Both the position numbers and the translations under genes were made by a program. Below the pieces are notes generated by a model. The model ran no database searches and had not been told where the DNA came from. It worked only from the letters and a program-made list of their open reading frames with translations. Below, one piece after another: positions 9,536 through 18,960 of a DNA stretch of 64,000 nucleotides. Source of the stretch: Pectinophora gossypiella (Eukaryota; Arthropoda; Insecta; Lepidoptera; Gelechiidae); assembly GCF_024362695.1 (NCBI RefSeq), contig NC_065408.1:17481518-17545517 (forward strand), given 5' to 3'. The stretch's first letter is position 1. Each line of letters opens with the position of its first letter.

Positions 9536-9605
9536 TTTCTTTGTGAGTTTCCCTGCGTACAAGTGAGTGTAATAAAAAACAATATTCATTATATTTTTAT
9601 TTTAG

Positions 9606-9823
9606 TAGTTTGGTTAGGACATTACAGGTTGTACACCTGACTGTCCGAAAGTAAAATGATCCGTGATTTCGAAAGCACGTTACCCCGTTGGCCCCGGTTA
9701 CTACTTACTGATTGTAAGTGAGTAATCGTTACATGATCGTTAGGGGCCTTTGACGGCTCAATAATAACCCTGGTGGGTTGATGAGGTTGGTAATTCACCT
9801 CACAACACACACGATAGAATAAG
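9606..9823 (+). mobile_element. SINE-B, headless
   Basis: It starts at GTTTGGTTAGGACATTACAG, passes a damaged core (AAAGCACGTTACCCCGTTGG) and ends CACACACGATAGAATAAG. The tRNA head is missing. Confidence 0.75.
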
Positions 9824-10152
9824 GAGTTAGTAATGTCAGTCGTTATAGGCGTTCACGTTCCTAATTTTATTCCCTTTTTGACCTTTTTATGACATTTCCA
9901 TTTTATGCGCATAAAATGGGTCATTCAGTCGGTCACCGGGACGGTATCCCCCTCCGAAGGTACCCCCTAATCCGCTGAATCCCAATTAATTCCCTAAGTG
10001 ACGTAGGCTAATCCAACGTGACGTCCTTAATGTGAACTTAATTAAGTTTTATAAATGAACTTCGCAGGATATTAGATTTGAATACTCGAGATATTTGAAG
10101 GAAATTGATTTTTTTTTTTTTTCAATAATTGTATTCTAGGCGATAGAAATCC
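9824..10152. other. No gene seen
   Basis: A moderately GC stretch at 9925-10025 (GGTATCCCCCTCCGAAGGTA) is not shared with other parts of the window. The rest is AT-rich. Confidence 0.35.
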
Positions 10153-10375
10153 AATTGAAGACTAAAGTAAAACCGAGTAGGGGTGAGGTAAACCTAGCTC
10201 AATCGCTGGTGGGGAGCAAAGGGTTACCGTTCTATCTTCTTCTTCGTCGGTCCCTCACTGCTGAGGATCGCGACCACACAGGTTATGGTTTTAACTCATA
10301 TCCATGCGGTTTTCTTGGGGAAAATAGTGCTGTAGTCTTCCGTTGCTTTACCGTTCTATACGTAGTATTAAACAA
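10153..10375 (+). mobile_element. Repeat J, interrupted by a 112-bp retroposon
   Basis: GAGGTAAACCTAGCT...GTTCTATACGTAGTATTA matches 26405-26510 and 42600-42690. Positions 10236-10347 are extra and are bounded by TTACCGTTCTAT (10224-10235 and 10348-10359). Confidence 0.7.
10236..10347 (-). mobile_element. Short retroposon with (GAA)n tail
   Basis: The 12-bp target duplication TTACCGTTCTAT brackets it. On the minus strand it ends TCAGCAGTGAGGGACCGACG followed by AAGAAGAAGA. The empty site is preserved at about 42660 (GCCGTTCTATACG). Confidence 0.8.
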
Positions 10376-10464
10376 AATCAAATATACTTCACGAAACAAT
10401 TTTAAAGCAAACTCAAGACAGATTGCAGCACAATTGTCAGCCTTCTCGTTCCTTGTTCAATGCG

Positions 10465-10695
10465 GATAGAGTCATCTGATTCTTATTGTGAAGTCACAGG
10501 TTCAAATCCGGCACTGGCCTATACAATGATTATCGAAATTATTTTCGAATACATCTTTGGATCATAAGTGATTATCACGTGCAAAACCCACACACCTGAG
10601 AAATGCGTTTCGGAGGTATGTGACTTACCCTGTATGGGGCTGGTTTTCTTTTCGGGTTATGAAGGTGAGACAAGCAGTCGCTACAGTAAAAAAAA
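10465..10695 (+). mobile_element. SINE-D, full length
   Basis: A box-B-like CACAGGTTCAAATCCGG (10496-10512) starts the body. It continues with TTTCGGAGGTATGTGACTTA and CCCTGTATGGGGCTGG, and ends GACAAGCAGTCGCTACAGTA plus poly(A). Confidence 0.7.
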
Positions 10696-10699
10696 AACT

Positions 10700-11290
10700 T
10701 AGCATTGCTTCCCCCACACTTTTACTTATTTTAAATTAGCCGCAAGTATCATTAACTGCAAGTATTGCCATTGACTGGACAGACAGACTCGGTCATTATA
10801 CGGACTTTTCTATAAATGATGTGAAAATTAATTAATAATTCAAAGTGTTTTTAATCAATATAAAACGTTGTTGAATAATATTGACAGAACGAATTCAATA
10901 TTGAGAAAGTTGGTAAAAGCAACTCAGTAGCTGTCCTAAGACAATATTTTCTCATAATTGCAACGTTGAAATCAATTATTAATTTGAAAGTTTATTCTAT
11001 TAATAGTTTCGACTGAAATTAAACATTCATACTAAAATTAATAATGCAAAAGTAACTTTGTTTTATTTTCACGCAATTACCGCAGAACCGATTTAGATGA
11101 AATTCAGTATGAATTAGAAGCCCAAATAGAGTAATATATTATACGATTTTTGTGCAATTCCAACTATATTACAAACATACGTTATATACGCTATATTATA
11201 TATATAACCCGTTAATATCAATAACCTCCTTTTTTGAAATCGGTTAAATAGTTTGAGACATACTCAATACTCAAAATTACGCGTACTTTC
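10700..11290. other. AT-rich interval, no feature seen
   Basis: No coding or repeat signal could be assigned. Confidence 0.45.
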
Positions 11291-11294
11291 ACTG

Positions 11295-11690
11295 TTTTAC
11301 AGCAAATAAACATAAAATATACGAATTTATCCCAAAAATATTAACACGTCTGCTGTCCTCGTTTTTCGTTTAAAGACTGCATTACAACGGATTATACATA
11401 AGGGTATGCTAAGAGTGTTTTAAGCTATTAATTATATTTCAAACAACCCTTGCAAAGGGGTGAAAGTTTGTATGGAGAATATTTATATTTAAAACTGTTG
11501 GATTCCAAAATCACATAATACACTACCCGTTATATTGAACAGAATACCTAAAAGTAGGAGTATTAAAATTCTCACCGTTTATATGAGATATTTGCAAATA
11601 TAAATAAACCGTACGCAAATATTCCAAAAATCGTAACACGTTAGCTATCTTCGTTTTTCGGTTGAAGACTCTGCATGACAACGGAACAGA
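11295..11690. repeat. Diverged direct repeat of about 100 bp
   Basis: The segments near 11295-11400 and 11590-11690 share AACACGT...CTCGTTTTTCG...GAAGACT...CATTACAACGGA-type sequence about 290 bp apart. This may be a local duplication or two copies of an unnamed repeat. Confidence 0.5.
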
Positions 11691-11930
11691 CATTGTCGAA
11701 AGCCCGGAACACTTTGACTGCGACATCCATTGTTGTGAGTTCCGTGGATGTTACGGATTTTGTGCGCTCCAAGAATTTCAGTTACAATGTTACGAAAATC
11801 GTCAAAAGCGAGGTAAGGGATTCTGTAAAATCTGGCAAAATTCGAACACAACTCACTTCTATTTTCTACTTCGCGGAGTCCTGTGCCCTGCAGTGCGACG
11901 TACCTATATAGGCTGTTTATTTTATTTATT
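11660..11930 (+). other. Unassigned frames ending in a SINE-A-like tail
   Basis: Two overlapping plus frames (11662-12009 and 11675-11911) span this stretch and neither shows a domain I recognise. The end CCTGTGCCCTGCAGTGCGAC then GTACCTATATAGGCTG resembles the SINE-A/LINE 3' end, so a decayed retroelement is the likeliest reading. Confidence 0.35.
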
Positions 11931-12109
11931 CGTAGGTTTTTATATTATGTATGTTGTAAAGGTTGTATTTGGTTACATAATATATCAATTTATTAGACTG
12001 CTTGATTAGTCTGCAGTCATAACAAAGTTTTTTTTTTGATAAATAAGTATAAGTTTGTCCACAATCTTACCTCGTTGCAAATCTATAAAAAAAAACTTAA
12101 ATCGACGTC

Positions 12110-12385
12110 CTTGATTCGCATCCCGGCTCTAAGCAACTGAATTCGACTTTATGAGTTTTAATCGTAAATAATTGATATCACATGTTTTCCAATATTTAAC
12201 CTCTCATATGCCAAGATACCAGACACAATAGATTTTATATTGTATCTGGTCGAGATCCGCGTTCCGGCGTTCGAAAGATTAAGCTCGGTTTATGAAAATA
12301 GGCTCATTTCCTAATACAGGCGAGTAGTTAGTGTATCATATATCTCTGCCTACCTCTTTGGGGATACGGGCGTGATGCTGTTATG
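12110..12385 (+). mobile_element. SINE-F, carrying a nested 79-bp TTAA element
   Basis: CGCATCCCGGCTCTAAGCAA (box-B side), GAATTCGACTTTATGAG and the terminus CTCTGCCTACCTCTTTGGGG then ATACGGGCGTGAT define the family. Positions 12200-12278 are an insertion. Confidence 0.7.
12200..12278. mobile_element. 79-bp TTAA-flanked MITE (piggyBac-like)
   Basis: It is bounded by TTAA at 12196-12199 and 12279-12282, begins CCTCTCATATGCC and holds an inner inverted repeat (CCAGACACAATAG...ATTGTATCTGG). It has the same length and layout as 62545-62623. A TTAA duplication with a CCY start is the habit of the piggyBac superfamily. Confidence 0.75.
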
Positions 12386-12548
12386 TTATCTAGACATAAA
12401 CTTGTCATTACAAGATAGGATCGATGTTTGCATAAACTGAGTATGACATCGGCTCAAGTCGAGAGATATTATATAGAGATATCTTATCTGATCTGGCATG
12501 CCAGCTAAGTGCAGATACTATGCCATCAACTGGCATTATATTATATAT

Positions 12549-12785
12549 ATGTCGTGGCCAGGTCTTTGAATTGATCACTTCATGATGTGCTCGATCATTT
12601 CATGAAATTGTCATATCACACGTCGAATAGGTACACAAATTTGAACCTAAGAAATTAATCGACTATTCGCATTTTTATTACACCACATAGCATAGACACC
12701 GCCTACATTAACGATATGGTCAAACGTTGATTTAAATATGATATGGTCAACTTAAGTTGACTATTTCATGAAATATGACCATTTC
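12549..12785. mobile_element. FB4 fold-back element, truncated
   Basis: The left end ATGTCGTGGCCAGGTC is followed by several ATTTCATGAAAT palindromes, and the middle ACCGCCTACATTAACGATAT also occurs reversed at about 51882-51905. The right end is missing. Confidence 0.7.
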
Positions 12786-12789
12786 ATTA

Positions 12790-13860
12790 CCTACTATTTT
12801 AGTACCTTACGAAGCACAGATAAGCAAATCCAAAAAAGCTCATATTCTTAAGAAGGCCTTACAAAATCTAAACCCAGTACCAATATACAAGCAAGCATTA
12901 TCTGTGTATGATATCGGGTATGCGCGAACCTTATATTTCTCGGCTTATTATTTACTGCGCTACTGTCACTGTGGATATATACAATCAGTATAGCTAGTTC
13001 ATTTTTATGCCTTAATAATATTACTAAAGAATCGAAGCCTCTGAAATGTGGCGTTGGATGAGGATGGAAATAATAAGTTAGACAGAAAGGGTTACTAATG
13101 AAGAAGTGATTGTAAGAGTAAAGTAAAAGAAACAAATATTGAGAGTTACTGAGGAGGAGAAATTTAAGACGAAAATAAAGAAGGGAACATAGAAGGAAAG
13201 AGGAAAAGGAAGCACAAGAGGTGCGGACAAATTAAAGAGAAGGCAATTGTTGTGTCTTGAAAGTAAAAGAATTGGCCGTTGATAGACACGAATGGAGAAT
13301 TATACACCGACAAGAGCGTCGCTCTTAAATTAATGATGACTTTGGTACTTAGTGATTTATTTTTATTTCGGTTAGTACTGCATGTGACAAATCTCACCAA
13401 GAAGCGTCTCCGATCTACAATATTTTAGATATAAACGTTTAAGCGGACTTCGTAAAATGAACTAAGTATCAACATATCATCGAGAGAGAGATAGTTTTTC
13501 AGTTTCTTTTTTGTATACGCTATATTTACCCACCTATTTTTCCATCCTTACGTCAATTCATTACAAATTCAGACTTGAATCACTGACATTTTAAAGACAA
13601 ACATGCAGAGCTTAACGACCTTACCTGTTAAACTACTTGTATACAATATAAATTGTGCTACTGGTTCGCAGCGTGAATATATTGAGACAGTTCGCCGATA
13701 CAGCTGAGTCAGCCATGGCTTTATTTAGACAAGGATAGTGTGTTCGATAGCTGGGTCGGTCAGAATGGAAATTCAGTCGGCAACACGACAGACGTTGTTT
13801 CTGTAAGGTGAGACTAAGTGTAATTAGTCTCGGACACAACTCATACGAAAGCGAATATGA
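12790..13860. other. No gene seen
   Basis: Several short frames (up to 95 codons, minus strand, 12848-13135) lack recognisable domains. A purine-rich stretch lies at 13160-13270. I could match no repeat family here. Confidence 0.35.
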
Positions 13861-13878
13861 CAAACTATCCCCTATTAT

Positions 13879-14171
13879 GAGGAGCTTGGTGGCGCAGCGG
13901 TAAACGCGCTCGGTCTGCGATTGTTGAAGTTAAGCAACTTTCGCAAAGGCCGGTCATAGGATGGGTGACCAAAAAAAAAAGTTTTTATCTCGAGCTCCTC
14001 CGTGCTTCGGAAGGCACGTTAAGCCGTTGGTCCCGGCTGCATTGGCAGTCGTTAATAACCATCAATCCGCACTGGGCCCGCGTGGTGGTTTAAGGTCCGA
14101 TCTCCCTATCCATCCATAGGGAAGGCCCGTGCCCCAGCAGTGGGGACGTTAATGGGCTGGTGATGATGATG
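13879..14171 (+). mobile_element. SINE-C (tRNA-5S chimera), full length
   Basis: It is bracketed by ATCCCCTATTAT at 13867-13878 and 14172-14183. The head GCTTGGTGGCGCAGCGGTAA is tRNA-like (box A). The body GAAGTTAAGCAAC (13926-13938) followed by AGGATGGGTGACC (13959-13971) mirrors box A and box C of the 5S rRNA internal promoter. The core CGTGCTTCGGAAGGCACGTT then follows, with the LINE-like end CCCAGCAGTGGGGACG and (GAT)n. Confidence 0.9.
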
Positions 14172-14264
14172 ATCCCCTATTATCTACATACATACTAGCT
14201 ACCTATATTGCTTCTCTGTATTTTGATCAGAATAATAATGGGTGGAAGATGTAATTTTGCCTGA

Positions 14265-14600
14265 GTGTAATAAAAAGGGTTTTCATGTATACCCAAAAAC
14301 AAAACGATAAAAAAGATAAAATATGCATATGTCTGACGACGCCCTGAGCCGAGGTTCGCGCCCAACTGGGCACCCTCAGGCCTGTTGTCTTAAACGTTGT
14401 ACCGGGTGAGAGCCTTCAGCGCTCCCCATTTGTCCGGCCAAGTAGTTAATGCCATCTGCGGCAAATCTACAATAAGTCACGTCAAAAAAAAAAAAAGCAT
14501 ATGTCTGTTATCCATAAAATTAGAAGGTTAAACGAGGGAAAATCTTTATAGCGCCATCTGTATCGTTTTTGAGGAACGAAGCCTAGAAAGTCCATTGAAA
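14265..14600 (+). repeat. Repeat K (host of the Retro-B insertion)
   Basis: TGTATACCCAAAAAC...GTCTGTTATCCATAAAATTA, GCGCCATCTGTATCG and GGAACGAAGCCTAGAAAGTC recur at 58880-59400, where an FB5 element interrupts at nearly the same place. Confidence 0.6.
14335..14496 (+). mobile_element. Retro-B 3' fragment with poly(A)
   Basis: GCATATGTCT is duplicated at 14325-14334 and 14497-14506. The insert covers the last 160 bp of Retro-B, ending GTCACGTC plus A13. It interrupts repeat K (14265-14600), which also occurs around 58880-59400. Confidence 0.9.
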
Positions 14601-14679
14601 CCCCATTGTTTACTTATTGTGTCTGGAAATCTCGTCTTACGAGGTTATGGATTATCCTGAATCCATTTTCATGAGGAAA

Positions 14680-14900
14680 TGTTTCCCGTATGGCAACAGA
14701 CACGCCGCCCAGATCTGCGCCACTCATTTCCGGTCCGGCGTCACTTCCGCGGACGGCCGTTCCTTTGATATTTCCGGAATTACTCGGGCCCAATTCGCAA
14801 CCAGTTCTCGGCGTCCGGATTTTATTAAATTATTTACAGCATTCCAATTGTTCAGGTTAACCGTCCGAATTTCTGTTGATGAGTACGTGTTACATTTCGT
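14680..14900. other. GC-richer stretch, apparently single copy
   Basis: It is rich in TCCGG/CCGCGG words (TTTCCGGTCCGGCGTCACTT and following). No repeat match is seen in the window and the 102-codon plus frame through it has no known domain. It could be conserved non-coding DNA. Confidence 0.3.
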
Positions 14901-15004
14901 CAGGGAGGATTTATTTTTTATTTAAATATTTGTAGGGATAGTAACATGTTTACATTTAAAAGTTATACTCCAAAAATGAAAATATTTGTAAGCCATCGTC
15001 TCCC

Positions 15005-15235
15005 GTTTTTCACTGGATCCGTTTACCTAACCTGAAAATTTGACAGGTCCGGTTTTTTACAAAAACGACTGCCCAATACAGGTTAGGCCGTATATATCAA
15101 AAATGTGGGTTTCCTCACGATGTTTTCCTTCCAAATATGAATTCGAAAACTAGTTCAGGCCTATGCTGGGATTCGAACATGCGACCTCAAGTTGCGAGTC
15201 AAGCGTTCTACTAACTGGGCTACCACGGCTACTTG
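15005..15235 (-). mobile_element. SINE-D, full length
   Basis: On the minus strand it has a tRNA-like head (GTAGCCCAGTTAGTAGAACG; box B ATGTTCGAATCCCAG), the body TTTGGAAGGAAAACATCGTG and the end CCTGTATTGGGCAGTCG. It is a better-preserved head than in the other SINE-D copies. Confidence 0.75.
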
Positions 15236-15396
15236 TAAGCCAATTACAATTATCTTTGGCTTTAAGTTTGGGGGAGGCAGTTAGAGGATTTTTTCTATAC
15301 ATTCATGTCATTGTTCCAAGCTAAAATACCTCTAAAATAATAAGCGGCAAAAAATTATAGTAACGCATCATTAAGATATTTGTTAATATGGCAATA

Positions 15397-15416
15397 CTGA
15401 GGAGCTCGGTGACGCA
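15397..15416 (+). mobile_element. SINE-C 5' end, cut by the assembly gap
   Basis: TGAGGAGCTCGGTGACGCA is the first 19 bases of SINE-C. The sequence then becomes N. Confidence 0.7.
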
Positions 15417-15514
15417 NNNNNNNNNNNNNNNNNNNNNNNNNNNNNNNNNNNNNNNNNNNNNNNNNNNNNNNNNNNNNNNNNNNNNNNNNNNNNNNNNNNN
15501 NNNNNNNNNNNNNN
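15417..15514. other. Assembly gap (98 N)
   Basis: The unknown bases lie between a SINE-C start and a PLE fragment, both multi-copy, so the break is probably repeat-induced. The gap size may be nominal. Confidence 0.98.
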
Positions 15515-15598
15515 TCATATCCCCATTTAAACGCGGTAAGAACCCGTTATTATGTGTTTTAATTATGATAATAACCGCGTAAACTTAAAACAATGTAC
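15515..15598 (+). mobile_element. PLE end fragment
   Basis: TCATATCCCCATTTAAACGC, GGTAAGAACCCGTTATTATG and ATAACCGCGTAAACTTAAAA match the termini of the PLE at 19680-20433, in the opposite orientation. The part before it lies in the gap. Confidence 0.75.
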
Positions 15599-15798
15599 TT
15601 CATGAAATAATGTTGGCCAATTTTTCAATATATCGTAATAAATAGTAAAACCCGGGTATGAAACTTATATTTAATTAGAACTACGATAGATTAAAATATT
15701 TTCACTTTATTTATTCACAAAATGTTTCCTTACATCCTTTTTGAGTTACCTACCACTCGCTACTTCGTCCGTATTGTTACTTCGGTTTTCATTGGTAA

Positions 15799-16080
15799 GT
15801 GTTTTTTTTGACGTGACTTATTGTAGATTTGCCGCAAATGGCATTAACTACTTGGCCGGACAAATGGGGAGCGCTGAGGGCTCTCATCCGGTAAAACATT
15901 AAAAACCACAGGCCTGAGGGTCCCAGTTGGGCGCGAACCCCGGCTCATGTCGTCTGAGAGGATCATTATTTTTGAAAGAATTAATCGACTCTAGTGGGTC
16001 GATGGCGATAAGCGCTGAATGTGGGAAATCATCGACCGCGACGTCGGTATCGGGGTTCTGAAGTGTTTGTTGTCGCGAGC
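15799..16080 (-). mobile_element. Retro-B 3' fragment
   Basis: TCATTGGTAA is duplicated at 15789-15798 and 16081-16090. On the minus strand it includes the degraded coding end and the 3' untranslated region ending in a short poly(A). The reading frame is damaged (near 15899-16084). Confidence 0.9.
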
Positions 16081-16099
16081 TCATTGGTAAATACTACTA

Positions 16100-16840
16100 C
16101 AATAAATAAAGAATAATACCTTCTATGCACATAGTATAGAACGGTAACTCTCCGCCCCGAACCCCGCCTCCGCCGCGCCCCAATTCGCCGACTTCACCCC
16201 CTCTGGGTCTTACTTTAGTCTTACCTAAATGATTTTAAGCAGCTAAGGAGTACGGCGTAGAACGTGCGAACTATGTCTCGCTCGTAAGTTTTACTTAATC
16301 TGTGGTATTACTCTAATTTCATCCATGAACACCCTTGGGTTTCGGCATATTTATTTAGTAATTTATGTTCAAAACAGATAGACAAAATTACTTTCGCATT
16401 TACTATAAGTAATTAGTATGGATGTTCGAAGTTGTATACACGTGTTTACACAGAAATCCGGCGCGGCGTTTATATTTGATCAGGCTCCCTGTCCCGCAAC
16501 GCTTTACCGCCTCTGTGTACATCAGGCATTATTTTCTCTGCGCGGATTTCCAAAATAAACTTTTCACTTTTATTTTTCCGCGGAAACTTTCCAGCGTTAT
16601 TGACAGTACGGCTGCTTAAAAAAGATAATTTATGACTGTTTATCCGGTGTTGTGTTGCCGAAAGCTTTTGTGTGGACGCGTTCTTGTTTTTTTTTTAAAG
16701 TTGAAAGTGTTGGTGAAAATCAAAACAGGATGGAGGTTTGTTATTTGTAGAGGTAGATTTAAGCAATATAGCCCTTCTATTTATACGTCTGTGGCCCTTC
16801 TATTTATACGAAATGATCATAAGGTAAATTGAGCCATGGT
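16100..16840. other. Mixed interval, no gene; two GC-richer patches
   Basis: A C-rich patch at 16148-16200 (CCGCCCCGAACCCCGCCTCC) and a CCGCG-rich patch at 16450-16600 appear once only. The frames at 16422-16619 and 16632-16832 have no recognisable domain. Confidence 0.3.
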
Positions 16841-17110
16841 AGCCTAGTTGTAGCTTACCCCGGTGGGAAATAGGCGTGAGTTTATGTATGTATGTACAGT
16901 CATGAGCAATATAATGTACCCACTTTAGGACTCTGTCGCACTGATATATTTGACATTTAGTGAGACTTACAGTTCAATTTGTCAAAAAAGTTAATGTGAC
17001 ATATACATATTAATGCTCGTGACTGTACTCGTATGTACGTAGCCTAGTTGGAAGAACACTTGACTCTCATTGTGAGATCGCAGGTTCAAATCCAGACCTT
17101 ATTTAGGTTA
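16840..17110 (+). mobile_element. Retroposon tail (GTATG)n, Tc1 MITE, then SINE-D head
   Basis: ACCCCGGTGGGAAATAGGCG then TGAGTTTATGTATG is a retroposon 3' end. The Tc1-type MITE sits in its tail. GTAGCCTAGTTGGAAGAACA and CGCAGGTTCAAATCC (17041-17095) form a SINE-D-like tRNA head. Confidence 0.55.
16895..17027. mobile_element. Tc1/mariner-type MITE
   Basis: The ends are TACAGTCATGAGCAATATAA and AATGCTCGTGACTGTA, inserted in a TATGTA microsatellite that offers TA targets. It has a small deletion near its right end compared with 7413-7555. Confidence 0.8.
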
Positions 17111-17119
17111 TTTATCAAT

Positions 17120-17510
17120 TATCATGTTAAAGATAAACATAATTACACTATAGAATAGAATAGTAATTGTGAATTGTACCGTTGACAGCGACTCCCCGAA
17201 CGGCGATTTCCGCTACGGCGAGTCTGTTTACGGCGAGTGGCTTGATATCTCTTCTGTCATTTACATGTACAGTTCAAAACACAATTTTAATCACGCTACA
17301 TACAATAATTTTTTGCACTGAAATAATTGCATTTTTGGTTCATTTTCGTTTCATAGAACGCCACTAACAAAGACAATAACGTCATTTAAATTTTTCACAA
17401 AACAATTACAACCAAGCAAAAACGGCTGTTCGTGAAATGATCATAAGGTGCTAGTGGACGTCCTGAAATAAAAGGGCCTCGCTCAGCACAAGTCGTGGCG
17501 TGAACTATGA
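17120..17510 (-). mobile_element. Repeat L
   Basis: It is the reverse of 25120-25375: CACAAAACAATTACAACC, TGATCATAAGGTGCTAGTGG and CAGCACAAGTCGTGG correspond. The plus-oriented copies end AATAAACAATTTCTATTCTA, like a retroposon 3' end. No protein was identified. Confidence 0.5.
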
Positions 17511-17603
17511 TGCTGGTATTATGAGGATCTTACTTGGTGAGACACGAACATTGTCTTCCATAAACAAACACTAAACATTTTTGTAATTTTTCTTTTACTA
17601 CCT

Positions 17604-17897
17604 CATCATTATCACCAGCCTATTAACGTCCCCACTGCTGGGGCACGGGCCTTCCCTATGGATGGATAGGGAGATCGAGCCTTAAACCACCACGCGGGCC
17701 CAGTGCGGATTGGTGGTTATTAACGACTGCTAATGCAGCCGGGACCAACGGCTTAACGTGCCTTCCGAAGCACGGAGGAGCTTGAGGTGTAAACTTTTTT
17801 TTGTGGTCACCCATCCTATGACCGGCCTTTGCGGAAGTTGCTTAACTTCAACAATCGCAGACCGAGCGCGTTTACCGCTGCGCCACCGAGATCCTCA
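17604..17897 (-). mobile_element. SINE-C, full length (left arm of inverted pair)
   Basis: CTTTTACTACCT is duplicated at 17592-17603 and 17898-17909. On the minus strand it carries the complete tRNA-5S head, core and LINE-like tail. Confidence 0.9.
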
Positions 17898-17917
17898 CTT
17901 TTACTACCTAACCATGT

Positions 17918-18300
17918 TTATTTCCGGTCAAGTAGTTATAATGCGTGTTTCATTAAATGAGGAGCTCGGTGGCGCAGCGGTAAACGCGCTCGGTCTGCGA
18001 TTGTTGAAGTTAAGCAACTTTCGCAAAGGCCGGTCATAGGATGGGTGACCACAAAAAAAAGTTTTCATCTCGAGCTCCTCCGTGCTTCGGAAGGCACGTT
18101 AAGCCGTTGGTCCCGGCTGCATTAGCAGTCGTTAATAACCATCAATCCGCACTGGGCCCGCGTGATGGTTTAAGGCCCGATCTCCCTATCCATCCATAGG
18201 GAAGGCCCGTGCCCCAGCAGTGGGGTCGTTAATGGGCTGATGATGTTGATGAGTTATAATGCTACATGCGGCAAATGTACAATAAGTCACGTGAGAAAAA
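17918..18300 (+). mobile_element. Retro-B 3' end split by SINE-C
   Basis: TTTCCGGTCAAGTAGTTATA before the SINE and TACATGCGGCAAATGTACAA then TAAGTCACGTGAGAAAAAA after it are the end of Retro-B. Confidence 0.65.
17945..18251 (+). mobile_element. SINE-C, full length (right arm of inverted pair)
   Basis: AGTTATAATGC is duplicated at 17934-17944 and 18252-18262. The SINE proper starts near 17959, and about 14 extra bases at its 5' side (GTGTTTCATTAAAT) are unexplained. The target was a Retro-B 3' end (17918-17944 plus 18263-18300). Confidence 0.88.
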
Positions 18301-18580
18301 ATGTCATGCTTAGATCGGCAGATACAAAAAACCTCTTCAACTAATCCTGTTACGATTGACCAATCTACCTTCACCCGTCTCCCAACATCCACTGAGTTTA
18401 AAGCAGCTACCACCTTATCTGCAGCAAACAAAATTATAGCCAAATTCGATTACGTCGCGAAGATGTCTCGTCATTTGCATCATTAATGTGGGCCGTGTTA
18501 TTGGGGAAAAACGGTCGCCGCAACCGACCCGGACCTTACCACGAGCTAGAAGGCACCTATAGGGTTTGGATGTGGTAGTC
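18301..18580. other. No gene seen
   Basis: The overlapping small frames on both strands have no recognisable domain, and no repeat match was found. Confidence 0.35.
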
Positions 18581-18669
18581 ATCTTCTTTTTGTGGGTTGT
18601 CAGATCAATGATCAACGCTGCTCTACTGTGACCACCACCAGTTACAGAAATTCTGAAAATACACAATGA

Positions 18670-18890
18670 GGATCTTTTTCTATCGTGTGGGCTGTCAGGT
18701 GGATTACCAACCTTATCAACCCTGGTGTCAGGATTACTATTGAAGCGCCAAAGGCCACGGACATGGCTCATGTAATGGCTGTACATTTAAGTGAATAGTA
18801 GCCGGCACCGACCGCTTAACGTGCCTCCGGAGTACGGATCATCTTACTTTCGGACAATTGGGTGAACAGCCAAATGCCTGAAGCCAAATT
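18670..18890 (-). mobile_element. SINE-B, headless
   Basis: It reads TTTTTCTATCGTGTGGGCTG...CAACCCTGGTGTCAGGATTA...GTGCCTCCGGAGTACGGATC, so tail and core are present and the head is missing. A second scrap of a similar tail is at 18580-18640. Confidence 0.75.
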
Positions 18891-18960
18891 GATTATGATT
18901 GGATGTGGGATTGACTTATCATATCTATCCGGCGAGCATGTATGAAGAGCACGTATTCTC

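Noticed and set aside
11662..12009. 115-codon frame with a C-terminal hydrophobic stretch as a membrane protein
   Set aside because: The hydrophobic part is translated T-rich DNA beyond a retroposon-like end, and a second frame overlaps it. No domain or homologue could be recognised.
13926..13971. 5S rRNA gene
   Set aside because: The 5S-like words are embedded in SINE-C, the 5' third of 5S is replaced by a tRNA half, and several copies share target duplications.
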